Assembly (NCBI GenBank): GCA_963795055.1
Contig: CAWCGJ010000040.1
Location: forward strand, 248,001 to 312,000
From: JASHPR01 sp963795055
GTDB lineage: Bacteria; Actinomycetota; Actinomycetes; Streptosporangiales; Streptosporangiaceae
Length of the DNA: 64,000 bases
Reading direction: 5' to 3'
Each line of letters opens with the position of its first letter. The first letter of the stretch is position 1. The position numbers and the translations under genes are program-made. Under the pieces are notes generated by a model, which was not told the origin of the DNA, did no database searches, and saw only the letters and a list, made by a program, of their open reading frames with translations. Of the stretch, positions 19,191-29,062 are shown in pieces.

Positions 19191-19685
19191 ATGGTCGCGT
19201 GGGTGCTGGGATTGTTTGCGGGTCCCGTGGTTCTGGCTGGTTTCGGGGCCTGCCTTTGCCGTGGACCGCGGCACCGGCGCCTGGCCCGCGCGCAGATCGC
19301 GGAATGGGAGGCCCTCGCCGGCCTCGAAGCGCGCGAGAACCGGAATCGTCCCGCACCAGATCATCAACGCCCAGGCCGCCGGCCCGCGCCGGGTACGGCC
19401 GCCATGGCCAGCCCCGCCCCCGGCCCTGCCGATCTGGTCCGCCGGCGGCAGCTGGAGAAGTCGGTCTCCTGGTCCGGCCGCGAACGGCTCCGGTGCCTGT
19501 GGTACCGGCTCCGCCTGGAACTGGCGGACCTGAACTACGCCAGCAGGCGGCTAGCCGAGCTACAGATCCCCTGGATAGCTGACCCTCAATGGCATGCGAA
19601 AACACCGGGGCGCCAGGGGCGGGCCAACACCGCCCGGGGCCGCGTCGCCCCCGGCCGGGCGGAGCGGCCGAATGGGCGCACTTGA
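19191..19685 (+). CDS. Hypothetical small membrane protein
   Basis: A 164-residue frame with one N-terminal hydrophobic segment (WVLGLFAGPVVLAGFGACL) followed by a basic, cytoplasmic-looking region (CRGPRHRRLARAQIAEW). Codon use is G/C-ending for most of its length. The middle region, RRRQLEKSVSWSGRERL and LWYRLRLELADLNYASRRL, is predicted helical. No domain is recognised. The ATG follows a G-rich tract that could serve as a ribosome site. The last 14 bases overlap the start of a further small frame. Confidence 0.45.
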   Translation: MVAWVLGLFAGPVVLAGFGACLCRGPRHRRLARAQIAEWEALAGLEARENRNRPAPDHQRPGRRPAPGTAAMASPAPGPADLVRRRQLEKSVSWSGRERLRCLWYRLRLELADLNYASRRLAELQIPWIADPQWHAKTPGRQGRANTARGRVAPGRAERPNGRT

Positions 19686-19914
19686 TCATTTCACCTCACC
19701 ACCGGAACCCCCCGGTGATCCTCCCCGGGTTCTCCTCGATCAGGTCACCGTGCTGGCGGTGCTGTTGCGCGAGCTAGAGGACGGCTGCCCTGATGCCCTG
19801 GCCCGGGCCCGCGCTTTTCATCCGCGGCCAGCTGGCCGCGCTGGCTGATGGCGGTGAGCCGAAGGCGCGGGCCTTCATCCGTGCCCGGCAGGCTGAGGGA
19901 GATCAGCCCCGCTG
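19672..19914 (+). pseudogene. Small hypothetical protein with a frameshift
   Basis: The frame MGALDHFTSPPEPPGDPP through LLRELEDGCPDALARAR is followed, after a one-base shift near 19815, by LFIRGQLAALADGGEPKARA, FIRARQAEGDQPR and a stop. Together they would make a protein of about 80 residues with a good amphipathic helix. I do not recognise the family; the shift in a run of C and G could be a sequencing error. Confidence 0.35.
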
Positions 19915-20453
19915 AGCGCCGGGTCAACCGCAACCACCGGCCGCCGTCAGGTCCAGCTCGCGCCAGCCGGCGAAACGCCATATGCATCCACGGACGTGGT
20001 GTCCGAATCTTGAACCGGCACTGCATGCATGCCGCCTCCGCCGGTCCCCTTCCGCGTTCTGAGACCTTACAGCGGGACCGGTGGTGGTCACGTTGCGCAT
20101 GCGGCGGGTGCAGCACGGTGTTGTGACGTCAGCCGACCAAAGCCCTGGCTGGCCCAGGAGCACGCTGGAATGGTTGATCTGATCGCAGACGGCGATCCCG
20201 GCACGCGCTGAATCGCCAGCAAGGAATCGGCATCGATCCGGATCAGCTTGGACCGGTTGAGCGAGATATAGCCAGTGTCACGGTCGGTGTCCTGGTCCAG
20301 GGTGTGTTGACGCATCTGAGAGCTGCTGTTGTTCTGGGCGAGATCAGCTGGCGGCCGTCCTAGGGGGCCCGGGGAGTTCTGGCACGGGAGAACCGGGACG
20401 CTGATGGCAGCGTCGGCCCGGTGCGGTCGAGGTGGTGGTGGCACACTGATGCG
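19915..20453. other. No clear gene; one protein-like minus-strand stretch
   Basis: Between the small hypothetical frames and the GNAT-AAA+ gene. A minus-strand frame near 20200-20311 reads DRDTGYISLNRSKLIRID followed by ADSLLAIQR, which has coding character but no recognised family and probably is a remnant. Confidence 0.35.
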
Positions 20454-21737
20454 ATGCCACCGTGGCGGGTGCGGGACTTTCATGCCGATGACCTCGATGC
20501 CGCTGTCCGGTTGTGGGACAACCCCGCGGCCAGCAGCGAGGCGCCCGCCTTTGGCCTGTCCGATCTGATCGCCGCCGTCCGGTCGCATGAGCCCGCGGTC
20601 GCCGCGGTCGTCGGCGATGAGTTGGTGGGGGTGGCGGCCGCGACGGTCGCCGGTGACCGGGCGTGGGTGATGCGGATCAGCCTGGCTGCCGCGTGGCGGC
20701 ACCGGGGGATCGGCAGCGCGATGCTCGGCGAGTTGGAGCGGCGGCTGGTAGCGGCCGGGGCGCACCGGATCCAGTGTCTGCTCGCGGACGGGAGCGAGAT
20801 CGGGGCCGTGGCGCTGGAACACGCCGGGTACACCGCGCGCCGGGGGATGGTCTTCTACGAGCGGCTGGAGCCGGTCGACCCGGGCAGCGCCGGGATACTT
20901 GGCCAGCTCGGCGGGCGGCTGGTCCGGGCCGGCGCCTGGGATCAGCTCGGCGGCATGGTCGAGGAGAAGCAGCTGATCGAGCGGCAGGTCATCTTGCCGC
21001 TGGCGCACCCGCAGCTGGCCGAGCGGCTCGGCTTGGTGCCACCGCGGGCCATCATGCTGTTCGGCCCGCCGGGAACGGGCAAGACGACATTCGCCAAGGG
21101 CGCCGCGTCGCGGCTTGGCTGGCCGTTCGTGGAGCTGTACCCCTCGCGGCTGGCTGGCGAGTCCCCGGCCGGCCTGGCAGCTGCCTTGCGGGAAGCGTTC
21201 TCCCTCGTCGCCGAGCTGGACAAGGTTGTGCTTTTCATCGACGAGGTGGAGGAGATCGCCGGGATCCGCCAGCCGCGGACGGTCTCGGCAGCGCAGGGTG
21301 TCACGAACGAGATGCTCAAGCTCATCCCGCCGTTCCGGGAGCAAGATGAGCGCCTGCTCATCTGTGCCACGAACTCGGTGCGCGCCCTGGACAGCGCGTT
21401 CCTGCGGCACGGCAGGTTCGACTACGTCATCCCCATCGGCCCTCCCGACCCAGCCGCGCGGGAGGCGATATGGGACAACTACCTGACCGCGATTCCGCAT
21501 GGTGATCTGGACATGGCCGCGATCGTGGAAGAATCACGGCTGTTCACCCCGGCCGACATCGAGTTCGCCGCACGCAGGACGGCACAACTGGCGTTCGAGC
21601 GCGTCATGTTCGAGGGCGGCGAGCAGGAGGCGACCACCAGCGACATCCGGCACGCCATCGGCAAAACCCGGCGCACCCTCACCCCCGGACTCGTGACGGA
21701 ATTCGAGCAGGACATCGAGGATTACGCCAGGGTATGA
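20454..21737 (+). CDS. GNAT acetyltransferase fused to an AAA+ ATPase
   Basis: A single 427-residue chain with two domains. Residues 1 to about 140 are a GNAT fold: VRDFHADDLDAAVRLW at the start and the acetyl-CoA loop SLAAAWRHRGIGSAML. Residues about 190-380 are an AAA+ module: Walker A LFGPPGTGKTTFAKG, Walker B VVLFIDEVEEI, sensor 1 LLICATNS, arginine finger region RHGRFDYVIPIG, and an alpha-helical lid. The fusion is seen in some actinomycetes; its job is unknown, but AAA+ modules of this class (close to FtsH/Pex/NSF) remodel protein substrates. The ATG before PPWRVRDF is preferred over one 33 bases upstream. Confidence 0.85.
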   Translation: MPPWRVRDFHADDLDAAVRLWDNPAASSEAPAFGLSDLIAAVRSHEPAVAAVVGDELVGVAAATVAGDRAWVMRISLAAAWRHRGIGSAMLGELERRLVAAGAHRIQCLLADGSEIGAVALEHAGYTARRGMVFYERLEPVDPGSAGILGQLGGRLVRAGAWDQLGGMVEEKQLIERQVILPLAHPQLAERLGLVPPRAIMLFGPPGTGKTTFAKGAASRLGWPFVELYPSRLAGESPAGLAAALREAFSLVAELDKVVLFIDEVEEIAGIRQPRTVSAAQGVTNEMLKLIPPFREQDERLLICATNSVRALDSAFLRHGRFDYVIPIGPPDPAAREAIWDNYLTAIPHGDLDMAAIVEESRLFTPADIEFAARRTAQLAFERVMFEGGEQEATTSDIRHAIGKTRRTLTPGLVTEFEQDIEDYARV

Positions 21738-22059
21738 GCGCCGTGGGGCGCGCAAACACCAGGCATGGCCCAGAACCAGGGCAACCGGAGCGGCCGTCTT
21801 CAGTTTCACGACCTCTCCGGCAACGCGCCCGATTCGGCGACCCGGCCGCATTGTGGCCAGGCTCAACGTCACTTTCTGTGCTTTGTCGTACTCCTGGCTC
21901 ACGCGCACCGAGCCGCCTTATGGGCGGCTATCGAGCGCGGACTGCTTGCGGTCATTGTCACGCATAACGGACAATCGGTTGCTCCGCGGGAATTGTCCTT
22001 GGACGGCGGCGAGCGCTGCAGCGCCGGGGCCTGCGGGACGTTGCCTTCGCTGTCCCTCG

Positions 22060-23061
22060 ATGGCCATCGCGCAGGTCATCGCGCCGGATTCCAAGCTGGC
22101 CATCGCCCGCGGGCTGCAGGCTGAGACCGCGGCCAGCTCGCTGGGCCAGGTGCTGGGCGTGGCGGGCTGTGATGAGGATGACCTGTATGCCGCGATGGAC
22201 TGGCTCGCCGCCCGGCAGGAGAAGATCCAGGACGCGCTCGCGGCCCGGCACCTGGCCGGCGGGACCCTGGTCCTTTACGACGTGTCCTCGGCCGCGTTCG
22301 AGGGGCGGACCTGCCCGCTGGGCGCCATCGGCCACCCCAAGGACGGGGTCCGCGGCCGCCTGCAGATCGTCTACGGGCTGCTCACCTCCAGGGACGGCGT
22401 CCCGGTCGCCATCGAGGTCTTCCAGGGCAACACCGGCGACCCCAAGACCGTCGCCAGCCAGGTGAGCAAGCTCAAGGACCGGTTCGCCCTCGCCCGCGTG
22501 GTGCTCGTCGGCGACAGGGGGATGCTGACCGCCGCGCGGCTGCGCGAGGACGTCGGCCCCGCGGGCCTGGACTGGATCACCGCGCTGCGCGCCCCCCAGG
22601 TCAAAGCCCTGGTCCGCGACGGCGCGCTGCAGCTGTCGCTGTTCGATGAGCAGGACCTGGCCGAGATCACTTCCCCGGACTTTCCCGGCGAGCGGCTGGT
22701 CGCCTGCAAGAACCCGTTCCTGGAAGCCGAGCGGGCCCGCAAACGCGAGAGCCTCCTGCAGGCCACCGAAGCCGACCTGGCCAAAATCGCCGCCGCTGCC
22801 GGGCGGGAACGCCGGCCGCTGCGCGGCACCGACCAGATCGCGCTGCGCGCGGACCGGGTGCTGCGCCGCCGCAAGGTCGCCAAGCACTTCACCACCAGCA
22901 TCGGCCAGGACAGCTTTACCTACGCCCGCAACGAGGACTCCATCACCGCCGAAGCCGCCCTGGACGGCATCTACGTGCTGCGCACCAGCGTCCCCGGCGG
23001 CGACCTGGGAAGCGGCGAGGTCGTCTCCTCCTACAAGTCGCTCGCCCAGGTCGAACGGGTT
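22060..23061 (+). pseudogene. IS1634-family transposase, truncated at both ends
   Basis: The central part of an IS1634-type DDE transposase: VIAPDSKLAIARGL, LVLYDVSSAAFEGRTCPLG (first catalytic Asp region), GVPVAIEVFQGNTGDPKTV, VVLVGDRGMLT (second Asp) and IYVLRTSVPGGDLGSGEVVSSYKSLAQVERV. Intact members have roughly 80-100 more residues at the N-terminus and over 80 at the C-terminus (including the catalytic Glu helix after YKSLAQVER); both are missing. The C-terminal break is sharp and abuts the 3' side of a truncated HTH gene, so this element probably caused that truncation. Not functional. Confidence 0.8.
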
Positions 23062-23192
23062 GGGTTTAGGCGCTGGCATCGGCCAGGTAGGCCGTGGGCT
23101 TGACCGGCGGCACGATGCGCCGGCCTGGCCTGCGGGGGCTGCCTGAGCGAGAGGGGAGCGGGCGGCCCGGGCACGTCGGCAGCGGCGCTGGC

Positions 23193-23429
23193 CTACGGGG
23201 TGCGGTGGCTGGAGTCGTACTGGCGGACCAGTGGCTCGCCGTCCACGCCGGCGGCGCGAGCGATGGCGCGGATGTGCCCGCGCGCGTAGAAGTCGCCGCC
23301 GCAGGCGGAGAAGTCGTCGTCTTCGATCCCCCGGATAATCGTCTCCCTGATCCGAGTCCGCTGGCTGACCTGCGTCACGGTCAGGCCAGCCTGGCCCCGT
23401 GCCGCAGCCAGGACCTCACCGATGCTCAC
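23193..23429 (-). pseudogene. RodZ-like helix-turn-helix protein, truncated
   Basis: 78 residues match the N-terminal HTH_25 domain of actinobacterial RodZ-like proteins: SIGEVLAAARGQAGLTVTQV, RTRIRETIIRGIEDDDF and GGDFYARGHIRAIARAAGVD. In intact genes this is followed by a linker, a TM helix and a C-terminal DUF4115 domain (total about 250-300 residues). Here the frame stops after SSHRTP, 130 bp from the IS1634 remnant. The DNA-binding part could still be made. The GTG at 23429 starts the domain; sequence upstream in the frame is unrelated. Confidence 0.7.
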
Positions 23430-24206
23430 CCGGCACCTCCACTGCCCGATCACGCCGCGGCCAGCGTGCAGCGTGATGGCAGCCACAAACACCATTCTCC
23501 CCCGATTCCCCGCAGGCAGCGCTCGCCAGCCGCTGGAATCTGGTTACCATCCGGCAAGACCGGCCCGATCTCCCGGCCCGCCACTTGTCCGGTGTCCGCG
23601 ACCGCCCGAGCACCGCACCCATGACCGCCGCCGCGAAGCGAGCGAGCCAGCCCCGCGCCGTCCCGCCACCGGCGCGAGCACGGCCCGGGCCCCTTCGAAC
23701 CCCCCGCCCCGCAGCGGCGACGCCGCGGCGCTGACCGAGGTGACGCCCGCCGCCACCCCGGAAGCCGGAAAGCCTCGCAGCCCCCGGCCTGTCCGGCCCC
23801 ACCGGACGGGCCCGGCCTACGCGGGTACCGCTCACAGCTGACCGGGACCAGCCCGCACACGTCCCGCTGACAGTCAAGCCGGACAACTGCCCGCAGACAG
23901 CCAGCCCTGTCACAGCGTGGCTGCTCCGGCCCAGCGTGGCCGGCTTGAGGGGGCGCCGGATCCGGCTTCGTTCGGGGGGGCTCACGGTCGGTGAAGCCTG
24001 CCCGCCGACACGCTTCGACGGATTGATATGGGGCGGCTCCAGCCTCGCAGGCCGATTCGCTACGACGAGCCCGCAGGCGCCGCCGCGGCGCCCGTGCGCC
24101 GATTCCCGCCGAACGCGTACTTGGGCGGTGGGCGGCATCTGGCTGGGCTAGCCGCCAGTGATCGCGTGACTGCGGGTTCCCGCAGCCAGCCCGGCTGCCG
24201 GGCGTG
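23430..24206. other. No gene recognised
   Basis: About 780 bases between the truncated HTH gene and the ArsR-type regulator. Open frames exist on both strands because of the high GC content, but none has consistent third-position bias together with a family motif. Confidence 0.45.
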
Positions 24207-24539
24207 TCAGCTGGCGGCGGCGCGCAGGTCCTGGAGCATCTCGGCCTGCCCGGACAGCACTCCGGTGAGGATCAGCCGTGCTACCGCCAGCAGCTCGGCC
24301 ACGTGCGGGGTGGTCAGCGAATAGTAGACGGCGGAGCCCTGCTTGCGGGATGTGACCAGGTTCGCCCGGCGCAGCACCGCCAGCTGCTGCGACAGGTGCG
24401 CAGGCTCGATGCCGACCTGCGGGAGCATCTCGGCCACCGCATGCTCGCGCTCGCTGAGCAGCTCCAGTATCCGTATCCGGGCGGGATGGCCCAGCGTCTT
24501 GAAGAAGTCCGCCTTCAGCTGGTACAGCGGCGCGCTCAC
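24207..24539 (-). CDS. ArsR family transcriptional regulator
   Basis: A 110-residue winged-helix repressor: LKADFFKTLGHPARIRILEL at the start, then the recognition helix in GIEPAHLSQQLAVLRRANLV and the wing TSRKQGSAVYYSLTTP. It lacks the CxC metal site of classic ArsR/SmtB sensors, so it may sense something other than thiol-bound metals. It is divergent from a small gene at 24661, and the 121-bp gap holds an inverted repeat suited to a dimeric regulator. It probably controls itself and the divergent gene. Confidence 0.88.
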   Translation of the reverse strand: MSAPLYQLKADFFKTLGHPARIRILELLSEREHAVAEMLPQVGIEPAHLSQQLAVLRRANLVTSRKQGSAVYYSLTTPHVAELLAVARLILTGVLSGQAEMLQDLRAAAS

Positions 24540-24623
24540 CCTGGCAGCCTCCCTCGCCTGGCCATCACGTCATCCAACCATGATGCCTGAGAACGATGCC
24601 AGCCCTGGTCAACGAACTTCGCA

Positions 24624-24641
24624 ATTGCTAATCTTGGCAAT
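24624..24641. promoter_or_regulatory. Inverted repeat, candidate ArsR-family operator
   Basis: ATTGC and GCAAT are separated by 8 bases in the intergenic region between the divergent ArsR gene and the small gene at 24661. The A/T content is higher than in the surroundings. Spacing and position suit a winged-helix dimer; binding is inferred. Confidence 0.45.
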
Positions 24642-24660
24642 CAACTGACGGAGGGAGGGG

Positions 24661-24939
24661 GTGTGGAGGGGCCGGGTGAGGGGATCTTACGACACGCGTC
24701 ACTGCCACGGGCTGACCGGCATCGTCGGCTACATCGTGGTCTGCACCCGACCCGGCTCTGCCGATGACAGCGCCGCCGAAGTCCGCACCGACCTGGCCTT
24801 CCTGGAAGGCGCCGGGAAATACCTGCGTGCCCGCGAGCGGGTGCGCGGCCTTTATGCCAGGCTCGGCGCGCACCCCGGCGCCGGGGATGAGTTCCGCGTG
24901 GACGTCGTGTACACCGACGGCTGCCGCATGCCCTGGTAG
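24661..24939 (+). CDS. Small hypothetical protein
   Basis: A 92-residue frame with good G/C third positions from GIVGYIVVCTRPGSADD onwards. It contains AEVRTDLAFLEGAGKYLRA, predicted helical, and ends VVYTDGCRMPW. I do not recognise the family. It is divergent from the ArsR-type gene and ends inside a strong hairpin, so it has its own transcription unit. The start codon is uncertain: a GTG or TTG close by is also possible. Confidence 0.5.
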   Translation: MWRGRVRGSYDTRHCHGLTGIVGYIVVCTRPGSADDSAAEVRTDLAFLEGAGKYLRARERVRGLYARLGAHPGAGDEFRVDVVYTDGCRMPW

Positions 24940-24968
24940 CCCCCCGGCCCCCGCGGGGGGCTACCAGG
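24932..24968 (+). terminator. Strong intrinsic hairpin
   Basis: A perfect 14-bp stem, CCTGGTAGCCCCCC with GGGGGGCTACCAGG, around a 9-base loop. The stop codon of the small gene lies within the left arm. No T-tract follows. It should end transcription of the small gene and insulate the downstream gene. Confidence 0.75.
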
Positions 24969-25182
24969 TTCCCACGAGCATCGCCCGGTCCCGGTCCCAC
25001 GCGGCCCTTATCGATTGCAGAGATAACAGTCCCGTCAGGCCTGGCCCGGATCGGGGGATACGTGGCTCGGCTCAGGCGGGCGGGAGAGATGTCATGGGAG
25101 AGTCCGCGATCGGGTCGGGCGCGGTGCTCACCGCTGCGCCCCCCATCCGCGGGGTAGCGCGGCAGGGGCCTACGGGCTGGCG

Positions 25183-25476
25183 ATGGCAATGACCCGGCAG
25201 TACGTGGCAGGGGAGTTGTCGGTGCTGCTCGCGCACGTGCAGGCGGTGACCACTACCGAGGCGTCCGAGCGTGACGCGTGGTCCCTGCGGCACGCCGCCG
25301 AGACGGAGCCGATCCCGGCACTGGGCTCGGTGACCGAGCGTGCACTGGCACTGACCGAGCACCTGTGTTGGGATTCGCTGAACCGGGGCGACACAGCGGC
25401 GTTCACCCGCCAGGCGGCGGTGTGCGCCGAGCTGCATGAGTTCGGCGTGTGCGCCGGCCTGCTCAAGGAAGCTTAG
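25183..25476 (+). CDS. Conserved small hypothetical protein upstream of acs
   Basis: A 97-residue, all-helical, soluble protein: GELSVLLAHVQAVTTTEASE, then ERALALTEHLCWDSLNRGD and FTRQAAVCAELHEFGVCAGLL. Codon use is typical of the genome. It has no recognised domain name, but the Cys/Trp spacing CWDSL...VCAELHEF looks conserved rather than random. It lies 61 bp upstream of the acetyl-CoA synthetase gene in the same direction and may be co-transcribed. Two in-frame ATGs, two codons apart, are possible starts. Confidence 0.6.
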   Translation: MAMTRQYVAGELSVLLAHVQAVTTTEASERDAWSLRHAAETEPIPALGSVTERALALTEHLCWDSLNRGDTAAFTRQAAVCAELHEFGVCAGLLKEA

Positions 25477-25537
25477 GCAGGCCTGCGCTCCGTTTTCCGA
25501 TAGTTATCTTCCGGCGACAGACACGAGAGGCAAGACA

Positions 25538-27679
25538 ATGGCAGCAAGCCAGGAGCCGCAGGGTCCCGAGGCGCAGGTTTCCGAGACGCAGGTTTCCGAG
25601 GCGCAGATCGCGGTGCACTGGCGCGAGGAGGAGAGCTACCCGCCGCCTCCTGCGTTCGTCGAGCAGGCCAATGCTCAGGATCCGGCCATCTTCGACCGGT
25701 TCAGCGAGGAGCGCTTCCCCGACTGCTTCAAGGAGTACGCGGACCTGCTCAGCTGGGATGAGCCCTGGCACACGACGCTGGATACCAGCAACCCGCCGTT
25801 CTGGAAGTGGTTCACCGGCGGCAAGCTGAATGCGTCGTATAACTGCGTGGACCGGCATACCGAGGCCAAGCCGGACAAGACCGCGATCGTCTTCGTGCCG
25901 GAACTGGAGTCCGACGCCTACGTGCACATCAGCTACGCCGAGCTGCTCCGCCAGGTGAACGAGTTCGCCGCGGTGCTGCGGGACACGCTCGGCCTGAAGA
26001 CCGGCGACCGGGTCACGCTGCACATGCCGATGGTCCCGGAGCTGCCGGTCACCATGCTGGCCTGTGCCCGGCTGGGCATCATCCACTCCCAGGTGTTCGG
26101 CGGCTTCAGCGGCACCGCCTGCGGTCACCGGATCGCGGATTCGGGCAGCCGCGTGCTGATCACCATGGACGGCTACTACCGCGCCGGCAACCTCATCGAC
26201 CACAAGGTCAAGGCCGACGAGGCCGTCGTTGAGGCGGCCAAGGAAGGCCAGGAAGTCGACAAGGTCCTCGTGTGGCGCCGCCACCCCGGCCAGTACGACT
26301 CCCAGACGCCGATGGCCGGGGGGCGGGACGTGTTCGTCGACGACCTGCTCGCCGAGCGCCAGGGCGCGACCGTCGACCCGGTGTCCATGCCGGCCGAGGC
26401 GCCGCTGTTCCTGATGTACACCAGCGGCACCACCGGCCGGCCGAAGGGCTGCGTGCACAGCACCGGCGGCTACATGTCCTACGTGGCCGGGACGTCCAGG
26501 TACTACCAGGACATCCACCCCGACGACATGTACTGGTGCATGGCCGACATCGGCTGGATCACCGGCCACTCCTACATCGTCTACGGTCCGCTGGCCCTCG
26601 GTACCACCACGGTCATCTACGAGGGCGTGCCCAACTATCCCGACGCGGGCCGGCCGTGGCGGATCGCCGAGAAGCTAGGGGTCAACATCTTCCACACCTC
26701 GCCCACGGCCATCCGGCAGCTGCGCAAGATCGGCCCCGAGGAGCCGAAGAAGTACGACTACCACTTCAAGCACATGACCACGGTGGGCGAGCCGATCGAG
26801 CCCGAGGTCTGGCGCTGGTACCACTCCGAGGTCGGCAAGGGCGAGGCGGTCATCGTCGACACCTGGTGGCAGACCGAGAACGGCGGCTTCCTCGGCAGCA
26901 CACTGCCCGCCCTGCAGCCGATGAAGCCCGGCAGCTGCGGCCCCGGCGTCCTCGGCGTCTACCCGGTGATCTACGACGAGGACGGCAACGAGATCCCGGC
27001 CGGCAGCGGCAAGGCAGGCAACATCTGCATCCGCAACCCCTGGCCCGGCATCTTCCAGACCATCTGGGGTCAGCCCGACCGGTTCGTGTCGACCTACTAC
27101 GCCAAGTACAACAAGGACCCGGACAGCAAGGACTGGCGCGACTGGCCGTACTTCGCCGGCGACGGCGCCGTCCAAGCCGCCGATGGCTACTTCCGGATCC
27201 TCGGCCGCGTCGACGACGTGATCAACGTGGCCGGGCACCGGCTCGGCACCAAGGAAATCGAATCGGCCGCGCTGACCGTGCCCGAGGTCGCCGAGGCGGC
27301 CGCGGTCCCGGTGATCGACGACATCCGCGGCCGCGTCGTGGAGATCTACGTCTCGCTCAAGCCCGGCTTCAAACCGGGCCAGGAAATGGAAGACAAGGTC
27401 AGCAAATCGATCGAGACCGAGATCGGCAAGATCGCCCGGCCGAAGAACGTCTGGATCGTGCCGGACATGCCGAAGACCAGGTCGGGCAAGATCATGCGCC
27501 GGGTCATCGCGTCGATCTCCAACTTCGCCGACGTCGGGGACGTCACCACCCTGGCCAACCCCGAGATCGTCGACGACATCCGGCACCACGTGCAAAGCGC
27601 CAAGGTCGCCAAGGACGACGTGCCGCGCCAGCTGACCGAAGCCGAGTTCGAGGAGATCAAGAAGTTCGGCGGCGACTAG
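25538..27679 (+). CDS. acs: Acetyl-CoA synthetase (acetate--CoA ligase)
   Basis: A 713-residue AMP-forming enzyme that activates acetate through acetyl-AMP. Domain order is normal: N-terminal WKWFTGGKLNASYNCVDRH, P-loop-like motif MYTSGTTGRPKG near residue 290, WWQTENGGFLGS for the carboxylate pocket, GDGAVQAADGYFRILGRVDD at the hinge, and PKTRSGKIMRR near residue 650, whose Lys is the known target of acetylation control in Acs. The length exceeds the usual 650 because of an N-terminal extension containing near-repeats of a QVSET/EAQ unit encoded by 15-bp direct repeats, and a longer C-terminus. The ATG has GAGAGG upstream. Confidence 0.95.
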   Translation: MAASQEPQGPEAQVSETQVSEAQIAVHWREEESYPPPPAFVEQANAQDPAIFDRFSEERFPDCFKEYADLLSWDEPWHTTLDTSNPPFWKWFTGGKLNASYNCVDRHTEAKPDKTAIVFVPELESDAYVHISYAELLRQVNEFAAVLRDTLGLKTGDRVTLHMPMVPELPVTMLACARLGIIHSQVFGGFSGTACGHRIADSGSRVLITMDGYYRAGNLIDHKVKADEAVVEAAKEGQEVDKVLVWRRHPGQYDSQTPMAGGRDVFVDDLLAERQGATVDPVSMPAEAPLFLMYTSGTTGRPKGCVHSTGGYMSYVAGTSRYYQDIHPDDMYWCMADIGWITGHSYIVYGPLALGTTTVIYEGVPNYPDAGRPWRIAEKLGVNIFHTSPTAIRQLRKIGPEEPKKYDYHFKHMTTVGEPIEPEVWRWYHSEVGKGEAVIVDTWWQTENGGFLGSTLPALQPMKPGSCGPGVLGVYPVIYDEDGNEIPAGSGKAGNICIRNPWPGIFQTIWGQPDRFVSTYYAKYNKDPDSKDWRDWPYFAGDGAVQAADGYFRILGRVDDVINVAGHRLGTKEIESAALTVPEVAEAAAVPVIDDIRGRVVEIYVSLKPGFKPGQEMEDKVSKSIETEIGKIARPKNVWIVPDMPKTRSGKIMRRVIASISNFADVGDVTTLANPEIVDDIRHHVQSAKVAKDDVPRQLTEAEFEEIKKFGGD

Positions 27680-29062
27680 CCGAGGGCGTGACCCGCACCC
27701 TGCTGTCCCCGCACGGGCGGCGGTCACCATCAGATCGGCGTGATCGGATAGCGGGTCATCGACCGCGTAGGCGCCGGGCTCGTCCACCTGGGTCATGCGG
27801 CTTACACCAACGGCCAGCGCATGTTCCACGCCGTTCGCCTCACGCTCGAGGAGCTGCTCGCCGGGATGTCCGATGCCGACAGATTGAGCGTACTGGGACG
27901 GCACCCACCAGCCAGTGACCGGCGACGTCCACCGCGCAGCCCTGCTCATCGACACCGGACTGAGCTCGTTCGCAGCCTTCACGCCCGGTACAGGCGGACG
28001 ACGGGACACGCCGACACCGCCGAGCACGCCCCGGCACACGTAACGACTGACATTACTTAGACGAAGCAGGCTCAGCGGCCCGTGCCGAGGACGGTTACGG
28101 AAGATGAGACAGTACGAGCCGCTGTCACACGCTGACCCCATCCCCGGCGCGGCGGACATCCTCGCGCAGGCCGTCGCGCAGCCGACTGACGGCGCCCGCC
28201 GTCCGCGCCCATCGGGCGTGGCAGTCGCAGACCGTCTGCCAGAGCAGGAAGCCAGCTAGCAGTGCCTGCCACACGCAGCGTTTGCGCGACACAGCGAATC
28301 GCGTCAGTCGGCATGGCCGCTCGCACCACGCCCGAACTGGGTATTCTGCACCGCATAATCGCGGCAAACTCACCATCGGCTAGCAGCGCCTATTCGGCGA
28401 TCGGGCCGCGCACGGCCAGGAAACTAGATTACTTTGTGTGATCGGCCCTGGTCCGCAGCCAGAGCACAAGTAACCGCCTTACCTGCATCCACCGGTGACT
28501 GCAAGGTGGATGTGGGGCTTTGCGGTCATGGTTGCCCTGGTCTTGGGGGTGGCTGAGTCTGCTCCCTGTCCCTGATAGCTGCCGGGTTCTGCGACCGGGC
28601 GGGCGGGTCAAGGACCGGGCGGGAGCCCGGCCGGCGTAGCCGGCGCCGTTAGGCGTCCTTGACGCGGCCGCCCGGGAGCGGATCATGCCGGGCGGCGGGG
28701 CAGGGAGTCCTGTAGTAGCGCGGGATATGGTTCAGCGGTTCAGGCTGGTGGCCTTTCTGTACGGGATGACCAGCCGTGGCGGCCGGGGGGCGGGACCAGG
28801 AGCAGCCAGCCTTACCTAGGTCCGCGGGGCGTAGGCGCTGCCCCGGCGACATGATGATTGATTGGGTGTCCCCGGCCTGCGGGGATGCGGCCGCTCAGTC
28901 TAATCAGGCCGTCCGCCTGGCCTCTTGGGAGGCCGGCAGCGGCTGACAGCGGTTCGGCGGGAGCTGGCCGCGGTGGTCCCCATCGGGTGAGAGCGGCTGC
29001 ATAGGTGCGCCCGGCCGGGCCGGCGGTCATGGGCTGGTCACCGTGTCATGGAGCGAGGGGTC
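27680..29062. other. Long region without a recognisable gene; flank of an IS110 element
   Basis: Almost 1.4 kb between acs and the first IS110-type transposase. No frame combines codon bias, a start and a family motif. The right part (about 28430-29060) is GC-rich with several short inverted repeats, and could include the non-coding end of the IS110 element, where structured guide (bridge) RNA is encoded in this family. That is a possibility, not something I can show. Confidence 0.35.

Noticed and set aside
25436..25537. Longer N-terminus of acetyl-CoA synthetase
   Set aside because: The extra 34 residues overlap the upstream small gene in another frame, and the ATG at 25538 has the better ribosome site.
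26272..27918. Long frame inside acs in the same direction
   Set aside because: It is a shifted copy of acs codons, Arg/Pro/His-rich, without any domain.
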